Shown here piece after piece: positions 36,360 to 45,164 of a stretch of DNA of 64,000 nucleotides (position 1 is the first letter of the stretch; each line of letters opens with the position of its first letter). The notes under the pieces are model-generated. The model had not been told where the DNA came from and made no database searches. It saw nothing but the letters and a program-made list of their open reading frames with translations. The translations under genes and the position numbers were made by a program. Where the stretch lies: positions 496,001 to 560,000 of the forward strand of contig JACCEP010000003.1 in NCBI GenBank assembly GCA_013416395.1. The letters are read 5' to 3'. This DNA is from Alcaligenaceae bacterium (GTDB lineage: Bacteria > Pseudomonadota > Gammaproteobacteria > Burkholderiales > Burkholderiaceae_B).

Positions 36360-37034
36360 TTAGCTCTGAGCTGATTTCGGGCTAGATTGCGTTGCACCGT
36401 CTTTGTTCTTCATATGCTCGGCCCTCTTTTCTTTGTGACGCTCTGAGCGCTGTGCAAACTTCTCGGCACGCTCGCTAAAATGAGCAGTAACTTTCTGCTG
36501 CTGGGTCGTGTCCAGCGCATCCCATACCTTTAACCACTTCTGGCTGGCGTCTTGACGTGCAGCAATTGCCTGCTCTCCAGCCTTTTCTGAAGCCTGCATG
36601 GCAGCCTTCGGGTCCATCTTGCCTTCCTTAAGCTGCTCCATCTGGGTCTGGCGCTGGGTTTTCATGGCGTCGTGGCGAGTTTTCCGGCTCTGCTTCTGCT
36701 CTGTTTGTACTTCGTTAAGCAGCTTGGTCTGGTCAGCAGTCAGGTCAAGCGAGTCAACGACTGTTTTATTCAGTGGGCCATAGCCTGGCACCCACATGGC
36801 GACATCGTGTTTGGCACCACGGCGATGATGGCCATGACGATGCGCCTCACCCTTGCGGCCCCAAGTATGATCTTTCTGCTGAGCCGCCCCGAGCGTTGAC
36901 TGTGTCGTCACGCCTTGGCTTGCGTTTGCATCAACCGGCGCCGTGCTCGAAGCAGCGTAAGCAACGCCACCCAGTGCCATAGCGGCCGATACTGCGGCGA
37001 GTTTCAGGGAGATGGAAAGATTGGTGGCTTTCAT
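36360..37034 (-). CDS. Spy/CpxP-like periplasmic protein
   Basis: A 224-residue secreted protein. The signal peptide (MKATNLSISLKLAAVSAAMA, cleavage near AYAAS) is preceded by AAGGAAG. A His/Arg-rich patch (HRHGHHRRGAKH) follows at about residues 65-76. The rest is helical, with an LTxxQ-like motif (LDLTADQTKLLNEVQTEQ) and many Lys, Arg and Gln, as in the Spy/CpxP chaperone family of the Cpx stress response. The match is by pattern and composition, so the family call is moderate. The His patch may bind metal. It has its own strong terminator. Confidence 0.72.
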   Translation of the reverse strand: MKATNLSISLKLAAVSAAMALGGVAYAASSTAPVDANASQGVTTQSTLGAAQQKDHTWGRKGEAHRHGHHRRGAKHDVAMWVPGYGPLNKTVVDSLDLTADQTKLLNEVQTEQKQSRKTRHDAMKTQRQTQMEQLKEGKMDPKAAMQASEKAGEQAIAARQDASQKWLKVWDALDTTQQQKVTAHFSERAEKFAQRSERHKEKRAEHMKNKDGATQSSPKSAQS

Positions 37035-37244
37035 AAGACTTCCTTTATTGCTTGGATGAGGAGACTTAATTGTGCAAGCCAAACGGTTTCGACTCTGTTA
37101 CAGCACCCACCGTAATCCTTTCAATCGATTACAGCCATTCTTCTGTTATTTTTATTTTTCTGTAGGCGTTGGACATGCGCACTGTCTTGTCCGGCCCGGC
37201 CTAACCTTGGGCGGGTTGGCGCACAGCCGACTAAAACCCAGCGC

Positions 37245-38027
37245 TCAAGTAGCCGCCCATGCCGCCATGTATTCTTTCCAGTGCGGGGCATCGCTGGCGT
37301 TCAGCGTGTCTTGTACCAGGCGCACTTCTGCGTCATAGGCGGTCTGATCGAGCTCACCACGCAGAAAACGAAAGCGGCAATACACGAGCCAGGTATTGAC
37401 GACGTCGGTTTCACAATATGCGCGCACTTCATCAGCCTTACCTTCGGACCACGCCCTCCAGACCTGACTGCCGTCCATGCCCAGCTTGCCTGGAAACCCG
37501 CATAGCTTGGCGAGCTCGTCAAGCGGGGCATTGGCCCGGCCATTGTATTTGGCAAGCAAATCCATCAGATCGATGTGGCGATGATGGTAACGGCTAATGT
37601 AGTTATTAAACTTGAAGTCGCGATCATCGTCGCCCATATCCCAATAACGAGGCGCGGGCACGCCGTGAATGAGCGTGCGGTAATGCAGCACGGGCAGGTC
37701 AAAACCAGAGCCGTTCCAGCTAACCAGACGCGGCGTATAGTGCTCGATGGTTTTGAAAAAAGCCGCCAGCAACACCGGCTCGGGGTCGCTGGCGTTACCC
37801 AGTGTTTTAACGCGAAAACCCCTGTCATCACGAAATACACAGCCTACCACCGCCACTTTGTGCAGGTGCAAAGGCAGGAAATCGTTTCCGTGAGACTCGC
37901 GCCTGGCAGCCAACGCCATTTCGATGACGTCGGTGTCTGACATACCCTGGTCCCAGCTGGGGTTTAGCCTGCGCAAGCCCTCGGCATCTGGAATGGTTTC
38001 GAGGTCAAAGACCAGGGTTGGGATCAT
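37245..38027 (-). CDS. Predicted 3'-5' exonuclease, PolB-like (DNA_pol_B_exo2)
   Basis: A 260-residue DEDDy-type exonuclease of the family once linked to polysaccharide biosynthesis genes. The first motif is LVFDLETIPD (Asp8, Glu10), the second LVSWNGSGFDLPVL, and the third near RAYCETDVVNTWLVY. Its start overlaps the nlpD stop by 4 bp, so it is translated with nlpD. In many proteobacteria the gene after nlpD is rpoS; here this exonuclease takes that place. Biological substrate is unknown. Confidence 0.87.
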   Translation of the reverse strand: MIPTLVFDLETIPDAEGLRRLNPSWDQGMSDTDVIEMALAARRESHGNDFLPLHLHKVAVVGCVFRDDRGFRVKTLGNASDPEPVLLAAFFKTIEHYTPRLVSWNGSGFDLPVLHYRTLIHGVPAPRYWDMGDDDRDFKFNNYISRYHHRHIDLMDLLAKYNGRANAPLDELAKLCGFPGKLGMDGSQVWRAWSEGKADEVRAYCETDVVNTWLVYCRFRFLRGELDQTAYDAEVRLVQDTLNASDAPHWKEYMAAWAAT

Positions 38028-38833
38028 CGTTTGGGCAGATACGACATTGGATTAACCGGTGTCCCGCCACGACGGATCTCGAAATGCAAGCGTGGCGAAC
38101 TGGTGTCAGTTTGCCCCAGCGTGGCAATCTGATCGCCCTTCTTGACCTTTTGCCCAGTCTTGACTTTAAGCTCATGGTTATGCGCGTAGGCCGTAACAAA
38201 ACTGTTGCCATGCCCCAGCAGTATTAGGTTACCCAGCCCGCGTACCCCGTTTCCGGCGTACATCACATCGCCATCGGCCGCCGCATAAACAGGATCACCT
38301 ATGGCGCCCGAAATATCAATGCCCTTGGTGTTGGCATTGAAATCTTGGATGATTTTGCCGGATGTCGATGCCGGCCACCCCCAGTTAATGGTGGCAGCGT
38401 CGCTGGCGCGAGGTACGTCAACGGGTTCTGCAGGCGTTACGGGCTGCACAGGGGTTACCGGTATGGTTTGTGCAGGGCCGGCGGATGTCGACGCTGCGGG
38501 TGCCGCTTTGCCTGTAACGCGCAGTACTTGCCCAGGCTTGAGCTGGCTGGGGTCGGTAATATTGTTGATGCGTGCCAGGTCAGCGTAAGTCATGCTGTGC
38601 GCCTGAGCGATCTGGTACAGCGTGTCACCCGGCTTTACAACATAGGTACCGGTGGCGGATGATGTGGTCGCCTTGCCACCTGTCATGTCTGTAATGGGCG
38701 CCTGTGTTTCAGCCGCACAGCCAGCAAGCAGCGCTGCGGCGACAGCCACGGCAACTAGAGCAAGCCGGCCGGTTTCGGGCCTGGCAGTGCGGAAAGAAGC
38801 GTTTTGACCTGACTGTTGTATCTCTGTATGCAT
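38024..38833 (-). CDS. nlpD: NlpD-like LysM/M23 lipoprotein, amidase activator
   Basis: A 269-residue outer-membrane lipoprotein. The signal ends at lipobox LAGC, followed by a LysM peptidoglycan-binding domain (YVVKPGDTLYQIAQAHSMTY) and a degenerate M23 domain. The first zinc His is absent (KGIDISGAIGDP in place of His-x3-Asp), while SSPRLHFEIRRGG is kept, as in E. coli NlpD, which activates the amidase AmiC without being a peptidase. The start at 38833 is chosen because GGAG lies 6 nt upstream. It follows pcm by 14 bp and surE before it, the classic surE-pcm-nlpD order. Confidence 0.9.
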   Translation of the reverse strand: MHTEIQQSGQNASFRTARPETGRLALVAVAVAAALLAGCAAETQAPITDMTGGKATTSSATGTYVVKPGDTLYQIAQAHSMTYADLARINNITDPSQLKPGQVLRVTGKAAPAASTSAGPAQTIPVTPVQPVTPAEPVDVPRASDAATINWGWPASTSGKIIQDFNANTKGIDISGAIGDPVYAAADGDVMYAGNGVRGLGNLILLGHGNSFVTAYAHNHELKVKTGQKVKKGDQIATLGQTDTSSPRLHFEIRRGGTPVNPMSYLPKR

Positions 38834-38847
38834 AGAGGTCTCCATTT

Positions 38848-39753
38848 TTAATACGGCTGTGTACCTGAACGCAATGGAACGAAACGCACTGACTCGAGCT
38901 CTTCGCGGCGCCATGATGCGGCACCGGTGCGCTCAATGAGAATCAGCCGTTGCGCAGTCGTTCCTTCAGGCGCGATTAGACGGCCCCCAACGGCGAGCTG
39001 TTCTAGCAGCGCCTGGGGAATTTTAATACCGGCAGCGGCAACGACGATACCGTCGAAAGGCGCTAAACCGGGTAACCCTGCCATGCCGTCTCCAAAAACC
39101 AGACGAACGCGTGACATGAGCTTGAGCGATCGCAGCGTTTCGCGGGCTGATTCGAAAAGGCCACGAATGCGCTCGATAGCATGAACTTCTTTGACAAAAT
39201 GTGCCAGCACGGCGGTCTGGTAACCACACCCAGCGCCAACCTCAAGAATGCGCATGGGTTCGCGGTTTTCACACATGGCGGAAATCATGCGTGCCACGAC
39301 CCAGGGCTGCGAAATAGTCTGGCTGTGGCCAATGGGTAGCGCAGCGTCTTCATAGGCACGACTGGCCAGACCTTCATCGACAAAAATATGCCGCGGCACC
39401 TGCATCATGGCATTAAGCACACGCTCGTCCTGGATGCCTTGATTGCGCAAGCGCTGAACCATGATGGCGCGTGATCGTTCAGAGTTCAAACCCAGATTGA
39501 CTTGCGGAGCACGCGCCCCCGCGCTTGCCAGCAAAGACTGACCTTTACCCGGCGTACCGGTGTTTAGGGGTGCAGCCCCGCTACGACCCGGAAAGGCGCG
39601 TGTCGGCGCCTGCCCGGCCGTTACGCCAGCGCCTGCAGCCGTGACAATCCGTGTGTTGCTGTTGGCTGCCGATACGCCGCCGCCCAGACTGGACCGCCCG
39701 AAACGGTTGGTGGTACCGCGCTCGAAGGTAAAAGGCGCTACCGGTTTACGCAT
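38848..39753 (-). CDS. pcm: Protein-L-isoaspartate O-methyltransferase
   Basis: A 301-residue SAM-dependent repair enzyme that methylates isoaspartyl residues in damaged proteins. The core covers about residues 90-301 with [31 protein letters not shown], the SAM motif [16 protein letters not shown] and AIERIRGL. The first ~90 residues are an extra, Gly- and Ala-rich, low-complexity extension not present in E. coli Pcm (about 208 residues). It overlaps surE by 16 bp and precedes nlpD. Confidence 0.92.
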   Translation of the reverse strand: MRKPVAPFTFERGTTNRFGRSSLGGGVSAANSNTRIVTAAGAGVTAGQAPTRAFPGRSGAAPLNTGTPGKGQSLLASAGARAPQVNLGLNSERSRAIMVQRLRNQGIQDERVLNAMMQVPRHIFVDEGLASRAYEDAALPIGHSQTISQPWVVARMISAMCENREPMRILEVGAGCGYQTAVLAHFVKEVHAIERIRGLFESARETLRSLKLMSRVRLVFGDGMAGLPGLAPFDGIVVAAAGIKIPQALLEQLAVGGRLIAPEGTTAQRLILIERTGAASWRREELESVRFVPLRSGTQPY

Positions 39754-40496
39754 AGAGGATCTGCCCAGGTACGTACCTGATCGAGTTGGGTGTAGTGCGT
39801 TAAATCAAACCGTAATGGCGTGATCGACACCGCATTTTGCTCGATGGCACCGAAGTCGGTGTCATCGGCCGAGTCAGAAACACGTCCGACCGGCCCTATC
39901 CAGTACACCGGCTCGCCGTAGGGCGTACTGCTTTTGACCACGGGTTCCGAAGGATGACGCTTGCCCAGACGGGTAACCCGGATCTCCTGAATGGCCTCGT
40001 AGGGCACAGCCGGAATATTAACGTTGAGAAGGATTTGGCCTGCCAGCGGCGAGCGGGTTTGTTGTTCAACCACCTGACGGGCTATGCGCGCCGCCGTATC
40101 GAGGTGATCCCAGCCTTTGCGCACAATTGAGAAGGCAATGGCGGGAATGCCAAACAGATAGCCCTCGGTGGCTGCCGCGACGGTGCCGGAGTACAGCGTG
40201 TCTTCACCCATGTTGGCGCCGTTATTGATGCCGGAAACCACCAGATCAGGCCGGAAATCGAGCAAACCCGTAAGCGCGATGTGAACGCAATCGGATGGTG
40301 TACCGTTGACAAAATAAAAGCCATTTTTTGCCTGCCGCACAGACAAGGGGCGGTTGAGCGTCAGCGAGTTGGATGAACCGCTGCAGTTGGTTTCAGGCGC
40401 CACTACAGTGAGGTCGCCCAGGCCATCAAGCGCTTTGACCAGCGCTTCGAGCCCGGGAGCGTTATAACCATCATCATTGGATACTAGTATGCGCAT
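39738..40496 (-). CDS. surE: 5'/3'-nucleotidase SurE
   Basis: A 252-residue metal-dependent nucleoside monophosphatase of survival operons. The N-terminal [18 protein letters not shown] carries the metal-binding Asp pair, and [20 protein letters not shown] with [10 protein letters not shown] completes the active site. ATG at 40496 is chosen because it begins the family motif directly. It starts surE-pcm-nlpD and diverges from plsY across 110 bp. Confidence 0.95.
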   Translation of the reverse strand: MRILVSNDDGYNAPGLEALVKALDGLGDLTVVAPETNCSGSSNSLTLNRPLSVRQAKNGFYFVNGTPSDCVHIALTGLLDFRPDLVVSGINNGANMGEDTLYSGTVAAATEGYLFGIPAIAFSIVRKGWDHLDTAARIARQVVEQQTRSPLAGQILLNVNIPAVPYEAIQEIRVTRLGKRHPSEPVVKSSTPYGEPVYWIGPVGRVSDSADDTDFGAIEQNAVSITPLRFDLTHYTQLDQVRTWADPLCVNR

Positions 40497-40606
40497 TGCT
40501 TTCCACATAAACTCAACCGAACGTAGCGAATTGTACCCGGTCGTTTTGGTAATTTGGGCGACACTAGGTAGAATCGCGTGCAGCAGCCAACGGAGCCAGC
40601 CTTTCT

Positions 40607-41269
40607 ATGTCTATGATTTCAGCCACCCTCATCGCCGTTCTTCTTATTGTCGCATCGTACCTCATAGGGTCGATACCGTTTGCTGTCGTCGTCAGTCGGG
40701 CCATGGGCCTGGCCGATCCGCGCAGCTTCGGCTCCAAAAACCCCGGGGCCACCAACGTCTTGCGCACAGGCAACAAAACCGCGGCAGCGTTAACGCTGCT
40801 TGGTGATGCCGCCAAAGGGTGGGCAGCCGTAGTGCTGTCCGTCTGGATCACCCAGCGTTTGGGGCTGTCTTTCAGCGTGGTCGCGGGTTGTGCTGTAGCC
40901 GTATTCTTGGGGCATGTCTACCCCTTGTTTATCGGGTTTAAAGGCGGCAAAGGTGTTGCCACTGCCCTGGGGGTTCTGCTGGGGCTCAACCCTTGGCTGG
41001 CACTGGCAACCGTAGGCACATGGCTAATTATTGCCTGGGTGTCGCGGTATTCTTCACTCGCGTCCATCGTAGCGGCCATTTTTGCGCCGTTCTATTATCT
41101 TCTGGGCGGCAATGTTGCCTGGCGCATGGATGGCTCCGTGGCCATAGCCATTGTCGTCATCAGTGTGGTGCTGCTTTACCGCCACCAAGCCAATATCAGC
41201 CGCCTCATGACAGGCAAAGAAACCCGTATTGGCAGCGACAAGAAAAAACCGGGTCAGCGACGTCGCTAG
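40607..41269 (+). CDS. plsY: Glycerol-3-phosphate acyltransferase PlsY
   Basis: A 220-residue membrane enzyme that moves the acyl group from acyl-phosphate to glycerol-3-phosphate, the first step of phospholipid synthesis. The conserved loops are visible: [32 protein letters not shown] and [20 protein letters not shown]. Its TAG stop shares bases with the tsaD TAG on the other strand (CTAG, 41266-41269). plsY and tsaD are neighbours in many proteobacteria. Confidence 0.95.
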   Translation: MSMISATLIAVLLIVASYLIGSIPFAVVVSRAMGLADPRSFGSKNPGATNVLRTGNKTAAALTLLGDAAKGWAAVVLSVWITQRLGLSFSVVAGCAVAVFLGHVYPLFIGFKGGKGVATALGVLLGLNPWLALATVGTWLIIAWVSRYSSLASIVAAIFAPFYYLLGGNVAWRMDGSVAIAIVVISVVLLYRHQANISRLMTGKETRIGSDKKKPGQRRR

Positions 41270-42327
41270 GCCTGAACAACCACGTTGTCTGCGGGAAGAC
41301 AAACGTCGCGCAGATCCCAACGGGGTTTTACCGTAAACGCATGGTGCCCTGCAGATAGATCAGCCAGGCCGGCGTTGACGCGGCAAGCGCCCGCAAAGGC
41401 AATCATGGCGCCGTTATCGGTGCAGAACTCTAACGGCGGGAAAAACACCTCGCCGCCCAGGCCTTTCATGGTGGTTACCAAACGCTCGCGCAGCAACCGA
41501 TTGGCGCCTACCCCGCCCGCCACCACAAGCCGCTTCAGGCCTGTCTGTTTCATGGCTTTAATGGATTTGGCCGCCAGCACGTCCACAATGGCCGCCTCAG
41601 TAGCCGCAGCCAGGTCGGTTCGGTCTTGCTCACTAAGCCCGCCGTCTTTGTCGGCAGCCTTGATACGCGTAAGCACCGCTGTTTTGAGCCCACTAAAACT
41701 AAAATCAAGATCGCGGCTATGCAGCATAGGTCGGGGCAACGCAAAACGTTGCGGGTCACCCTTGCGTGCCAACGCAGAAAGCGCCGGGCCACCCGGGTAA
41801 CCCAGCCCCATCAGCTTGGCCGATTTGTCGAAAGCCTCGCCTGCTGCGTCGTCAAGGGTTTCGCCGAGCAGCGAATACGCCCCCACGCCATCGACCCTCA
41901 TCAGCTGCGTGTGCCCACCTGAGACCAATAGCGCGACAAAAGGAAAGTCAGGACGAGGCTGGGCCAGCAGCGGCGAAAGCAGATGCCCCTCAAGGTGATG
42001 AATAGGTATGGCAGGCAAACCCCGCGCCCACGCGAACGACTGGGCCACGCTGGCGCCCACCAGCAGGGCTCCTGCAAGGCCGGGCCCGGCGGTATAGGCG
42101 ACCGCGCCGATGTCGTCCATGGACACCCCGGCCTTATGCAGTACTTCTCGCGTCAGCGGCAAGACTCGCCGGATGTGATCACGCGACGCCAACTCAGGCA
42201 CGACACCACCGTATTCGCGATGCATGGCAATCTGGCTGTGCAGGGCGTGTGCCAGCAAGCCGCGCTGGGTATCGACCAGGGCAACGCCAGTTTCATCGCA
42301 TGAACTTTCAAAACCTATAATTATCAT
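41266..42327 (-). CDS. tsaD: tRNA N6-threonylcarbamoyladenosine synthase subunit TsaD
   Basis: A 353-residue ATPase-fold protein that transfers threonylcarbamoyl to A37 of tRNAs reading ANN codons, working with TsaB and TsaE. It starts [18 protein letters not shown], has the metal-binding [14 protein letters not shown] and the later [10 protein letters not shown] and [17 protein letters not shown]. The start at 42327 matches the family; a longer frame to 42354 is unsupported. It diverges from the purine permease gene across about 108 bp. Confidence 0.96.
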   Translation of the reverse strand: MIIIGFESSCDETGVALVDTQRGLLAHALHSQIAMHREYGGVVPELASRDHIRRVLPLTREVLHKAGVSMDDIGAVAYTAGPGLAGALLVGASVAQSFAWARGLPAIPIHHLEGHLLSPLLAQPRPDFPFVALLVSGGHTQLMRVDGVGAYSLLGETLDDAAGEAFDKSAKLMGLGYPGGPALSALARKGDPQRFALPRPMLHSRDLDFSFSGLKTAVLTRIKAADKDGGLSEQDRTDLAAATEAAIVDVLAAKSIKAMKQTGLKRLVVAGGVGANRLLRERLVTTMKGLGGEVFFPPLEFCTDNGAMIAFAGACRVNAGLADLSAGHHAFTVKPRWDLRDVCLPADNVVVQA

Positions 42328-42435
42328 GATTGCTAGTGTACAACCCGCAGACAAACCGCCGTAGAATTCTAGCTATCAATACTGCAATAACGACCAGCCT
42401 GCAATAACGACCAGCTATCTGCCACGGGAATCATT

Positions 42436-43728
42436 ATGCTAGAACGTTTTTTCCAGTTGCGTGAGCACAATACCACCGCTCGCACAGAGATCCTTGCCGG
42501 GATCACTACGTTTCTTACCATGTCGTACATTATCTTCGTCAACCCAGAGATTCTGTCGACGACGGGCATGGATAAAAGCGCAGTGTTTGTCGCCACCTGT
42601 CTGGCCGCCGCACTTGGCACGTTTATTATGGCTTTCGTGGCCAACTGGCCTATCGGCATGGCCCCAGGCATGGGGCTTAACGCCTTTTTTGCGTTCACCG
42701 TGGTAGGAACCCTGGGATACACCTGGCAGCAGGCGTTGGGGGCTGTATTCATCTCTGGCGTTATCTTTGTATTGCTGACTGTCTCGGGCGTCCGAACGTG
42801 GCTGGTCGCAGGCATACCCCATTCTTTACGCTCGGCCATTGCTGCAGGTATTGGGCTGTTTCTCGCGCTCATTGCATTCAGCAGTTCAGGCATAGTGGTG
42901 GCCAACGAAGCCACCAAAGTTGGCCTCGGCGACCTGACCTCTGCCCCCCCACTGTTCGCCATACTTGGGTTTTTTATAATTGCCGGGCTCGACGCCCTCA
43001 AGGTGCGTGGAGCCATTCTTATCGGCATTCTGGTTGTCACGGTGCTGTCCATGGCTACGGGCAACAGCCAGTTTTATGGTGTTTTTTCCACACCACCCAG
43101 TCTGGCACCCACCTTTATGCAACTCGACATCATGGGCGCGTTGCACACCGGGTTTGTCCATGTCATTCTGGTGCTCGTTTTGGTCGAAGTGTTTGATGCC
43201 ACCGGCACCATGATCGGCGTGGCCACCCGCGCCGGCCTCATCGAAGAAGGCAAGCCCAACCGCCTTGGCCGGGCCTTGCTGGCTGACAGTACAGCGATTG
43301 TCGCGGGTTCGTTTCTGGGAACCAGTAGCACCACCGCTTACGCCGAAAGCGCTTCTGGCGTGCAGGCTGGCGGGCGCACCGGCCTTACTGCCCTGACCAT
43401 AGGCGTATTGTTCTTGCTGTCGCTGTTCCTGGCACCGCTGGCAGGTGCCGTACCTGCCTACGCCACCGCACCAGCCCTGCTCTACGTGGCCGGTCTCATG
43501 CTTCGCGAGATCGTCAATGTTGACTGGAAAGACGTCACCGAAGCCACGCCAGCTGCTCTCACTGCCATGGCCATGCCTTTTACGTATTCCATTGCCAATG
43601 GCCTGGCCTTTGGCTTTATAAGCTATGTCGTGCTCAAGGCCGTGACGGGTCGCTTCCGCGACATCCACATGGCAACCCTGCTCGTCGCTATTCTGTTCGT
43701 CATCAAATACGGATTTTTCGCCGAATAA
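42436..43728 (+). CDS. NCS2 family purine permease (AzgA/Ghx type)
   Basis: A 430-residue inner-membrane proton symporter with about 13 helices. The AzgA-like subfamily is recognised by HNTTARTEILAGITTFLTMS near the start, the conserved IGMAPGMGLNAFF, VEVFDATGTMIGVA and TSSTTAYAESASGV. Members carry adenine, guanine or hypoxanthine; which of these is not decided here. It stands alone, diverging from tsaD, and is followed by a terminator-like hairpin. Confidence 0.92.
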   Translation: MLERFFQLREHNTTARTEILAGITTFLTMSYIIFVNPEILSTTGMDKSAVFVATCLAAALGTFIMAFVANWPIGMAPGMGLNAFFAFTVVGTLGYTWQQALGAVFISGVIFVLLTVSGVRTWLVAGIPHSLRSAIAAGIGLFLALIAFSSSGIVVANEATKVGLGDLTSAPPLFAILGFFIIAGLDALKVRGAILIGILVVTVLSMATGNSQFYGVFSTPPSLAPTFMQLDIMGALHTGFVHVILVLVLVEVFDATGTMIGVATRAGLIEEGKPNRLGRALLADSTAIVAGSFLGTSSTTAYAESASGVQAGGRTGLTALTIGVLFLLSLFLAPLAGAVPAYATAPALLYVAGLMLREIVNVDWKDVTEATPAALTAMAMPFTYSIANGLAFGFISYVVLKAVTGRFRDIHMATLLVAILFVIKYGFFAE

Positions 43729-43839
43729 AAATCAACGAAATGGCTGCCGGAACAGGCCTCTTTCAAGCAGAGGTCAGTCTGCGGCCTCTGCAACGGCCTC
43801 GCAAAGGCGTTACACTGGAAGCTCAAACTATCCAGAACA

Positions 43840-43866
43840 AGCGGCTTTCTAGAGGCCGCTTTTTTA
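43840..43866 (+). terminator. Intrinsic hairpin 16 nt before the thioredoxin start
   Basis: AGCGGC/GCCGCT with inner pairs forms a stem followed by a T-run ending at 43866. It should end the permease transcript. The thioredoxin ATG follows only 16 nt later, so its own promoter must lie upstream of the hairpin or read-through must occur. Confidence 0.75.
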
Positions 43867-43881
43867 TTTTTAGGGGTATCT

Positions 43882-44265
43882 ATGAGCACCATCGAACTGG
43901 ACAAAGACACTTTTCAGACAGCCATCCAGGACACCAAGCCACTCATCGTGGACTTCTGGGCACCGTGGTGCGGGCCTTGCAATAACTTTGCGCCAATTTT
44001 TGAGGCTGCCGCCGAGAAAAACGACGACATCACATTCGCCAAGATCAATACAGAAGTCGAGCAGGAGCTGGCCACCACGCTATCCATCCGCTCAATTCCG
44101 ACACTTATGGTGTTTCGTGAGCAGGTTTTGCTGTTCTCGCAACCCGGCGCTCTGTCGGCCTCGCAGCTCGATGAGCTGATTGCGCAAATACGCGACCTCG
44201 ACATGGAGCAAGTGCACGCCGAGATTGCCGCCCAGCAAAACGGTGCTGGCGAAGAACAGGCCTGA
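43882..44265 (+). CDS. Thioredoxin family protein
   Basis: A 127-residue cytoplasmic thioredoxin-like protein. The active site WCGPC is at residues 29-33 and the cis-Pro is in SIRSIPTLMVF. After the fold it has a ~20-residue polar tail (HAEIAAQQNGAGEEQA) not found in TrxA. It probably acts as a secondary thiol reductase; the partner is unknown. The start is preceded by a weak GGGG site and an intrinsic terminator-like hairpin. Confidence 0.9.
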   Translation: MSTIELDKDTFQTAIQDTKPLIVDFWAPWCGPCNNFAPIFEAAAEKNDDITFAKINTEVEQELATTLSIRSIPTLMVFREQVLLFSQPGALSASQLDELIAQIRDLDMEQVHAEIAAQQNGAGEEQA

Positions 44266-44562
44266 TTCGGGCCGCGTGTGACCTGCTGGCGACACCACGC
44301 CTGGCAGGCGCGCGCAAGTAAAAACCACGCACCGCCAAACGCGTAACGCGCCGCACATCAGCTCGATGCTTGATTCGCTCTAATTAGCTTTTTAATGCCA
44401 GTGGGATGCGCTGACTGATTAGCTTCTTACTGCCCGACATGTAAGCTGAATGCGGCATGTTGCATAGTGGGGCATGGTGCTAATGCGCGCTGGCAAGTTG
44501 TGCGCCGTCAGAGCGGCCCTGCCCGGCAGGATCGCGTTACAGAGCGTAAATGTCCCGCCCTG
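44266..44562. other. 297-bp gap between convergent genes
   Basis: No gene is supported. A 19-bp segment TAATTAGCTTTTTAATGCC (44381-44399) recurs with three changes 35 bp later (44416-44434), a short two-copy direct repeat of the same type as others in this window. Confidence 0.5.
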
Positions 44563-45156
44563 TTACTCTTTCGGCTCCCACATGCCTTTGCCGCGCGTCA
44601 GGTTGGTATACAGGGCCTGCAGCGCTGCAGCCTGGGTGCGGGGCACGGCAAGCACCCAGCGCGCACCCGTATCGGTAAACTGCTCATCAAGCACCCGTAC
44701 ATCAAAGCCAGGCAGGCGCGCCCGCAAAATGGCGATGTCGGCAAAATCGCAGGCGCAGCTTACCTGCACTTCGTCCACAAGCTCGGTTTTGGCGGCCAGA
44801 CGCAGACATTGCGCCGCCGCACCGCCATAGGCGCGCATCAAGCCGCCCGTCCCCAGCTTTACACCACCAAACCAGCGTATGACCAATACGGCAACGCGGT
44901 CGCACTGCTGACCTTCTATGGCCTGCAGAATCGGGCGCCCGGCTGTGCCGCCAGGCTCACCATCATCATTAAAACGGTATTCAGCGCCAATGCGGTATGC
45001 CCAGCAATTATGCGTGGCATCGACAACGCTGTTTGCAGCAAAAAACGCCATCGCCTCTTCGGGCGTTTGCACAGCGTCTGCCAACGCCAGAAACCGGCTC
45101 TTTTTAATGTCTTCTTCGTAAGACGCCGGTGCGCTCAGAGTATACGAAACAGGCAC
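44563..45156 (-). CDS. yigZ: YigZ/IMPACT family protein
   Basis: A 197-residue cytoplasmic protein of the YigZ (UPF0029/IMPACT) family. The conserved N-terminal domain is clear (KKSRFLALADAVQTPEEAMA, NCWAYRIGAEYRFNDDGEPG with GTAGRPIL, VIRWFGGVKLGTGGLMRAYG) and is followed by a C-terminal ferredoxin-like domain. Eukaryotic IMPACT acts in translation control; the bacterial role is not established. It lies 8 bp after the ybiT-like gene on the same strand, a link to the ribosome that fits the family. Confidence 0.9.
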   Translation of the reverse strand: MPVSYTLSAPASYEEDIKKSRFLALADAVQTPEEAMAFFAANSVVDATHNCWAYRIGAEYRFNDDGEPGGTAGRPILQAIEGQQCDRVAVLVIRWFGGVKLGTGGLMRAYGGAAAQCLRLAAKTELVDEVQVSCACDFADIAILRARLPGFDVRVLDEQFTDTGARWVLAVPRTQAAALQALYTNLTRGKGMWEPKE

Positions 45157-45164
45157 TCGTTACA

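Noticed and set aside
42369-43668. Long minus-strand open frames (231 and 260 codons) opposite the purine permease gene
   Set aside because: They are shadows of a well-conserved NCS2 gene in G/C-rich DNA and show no family-like sequence.
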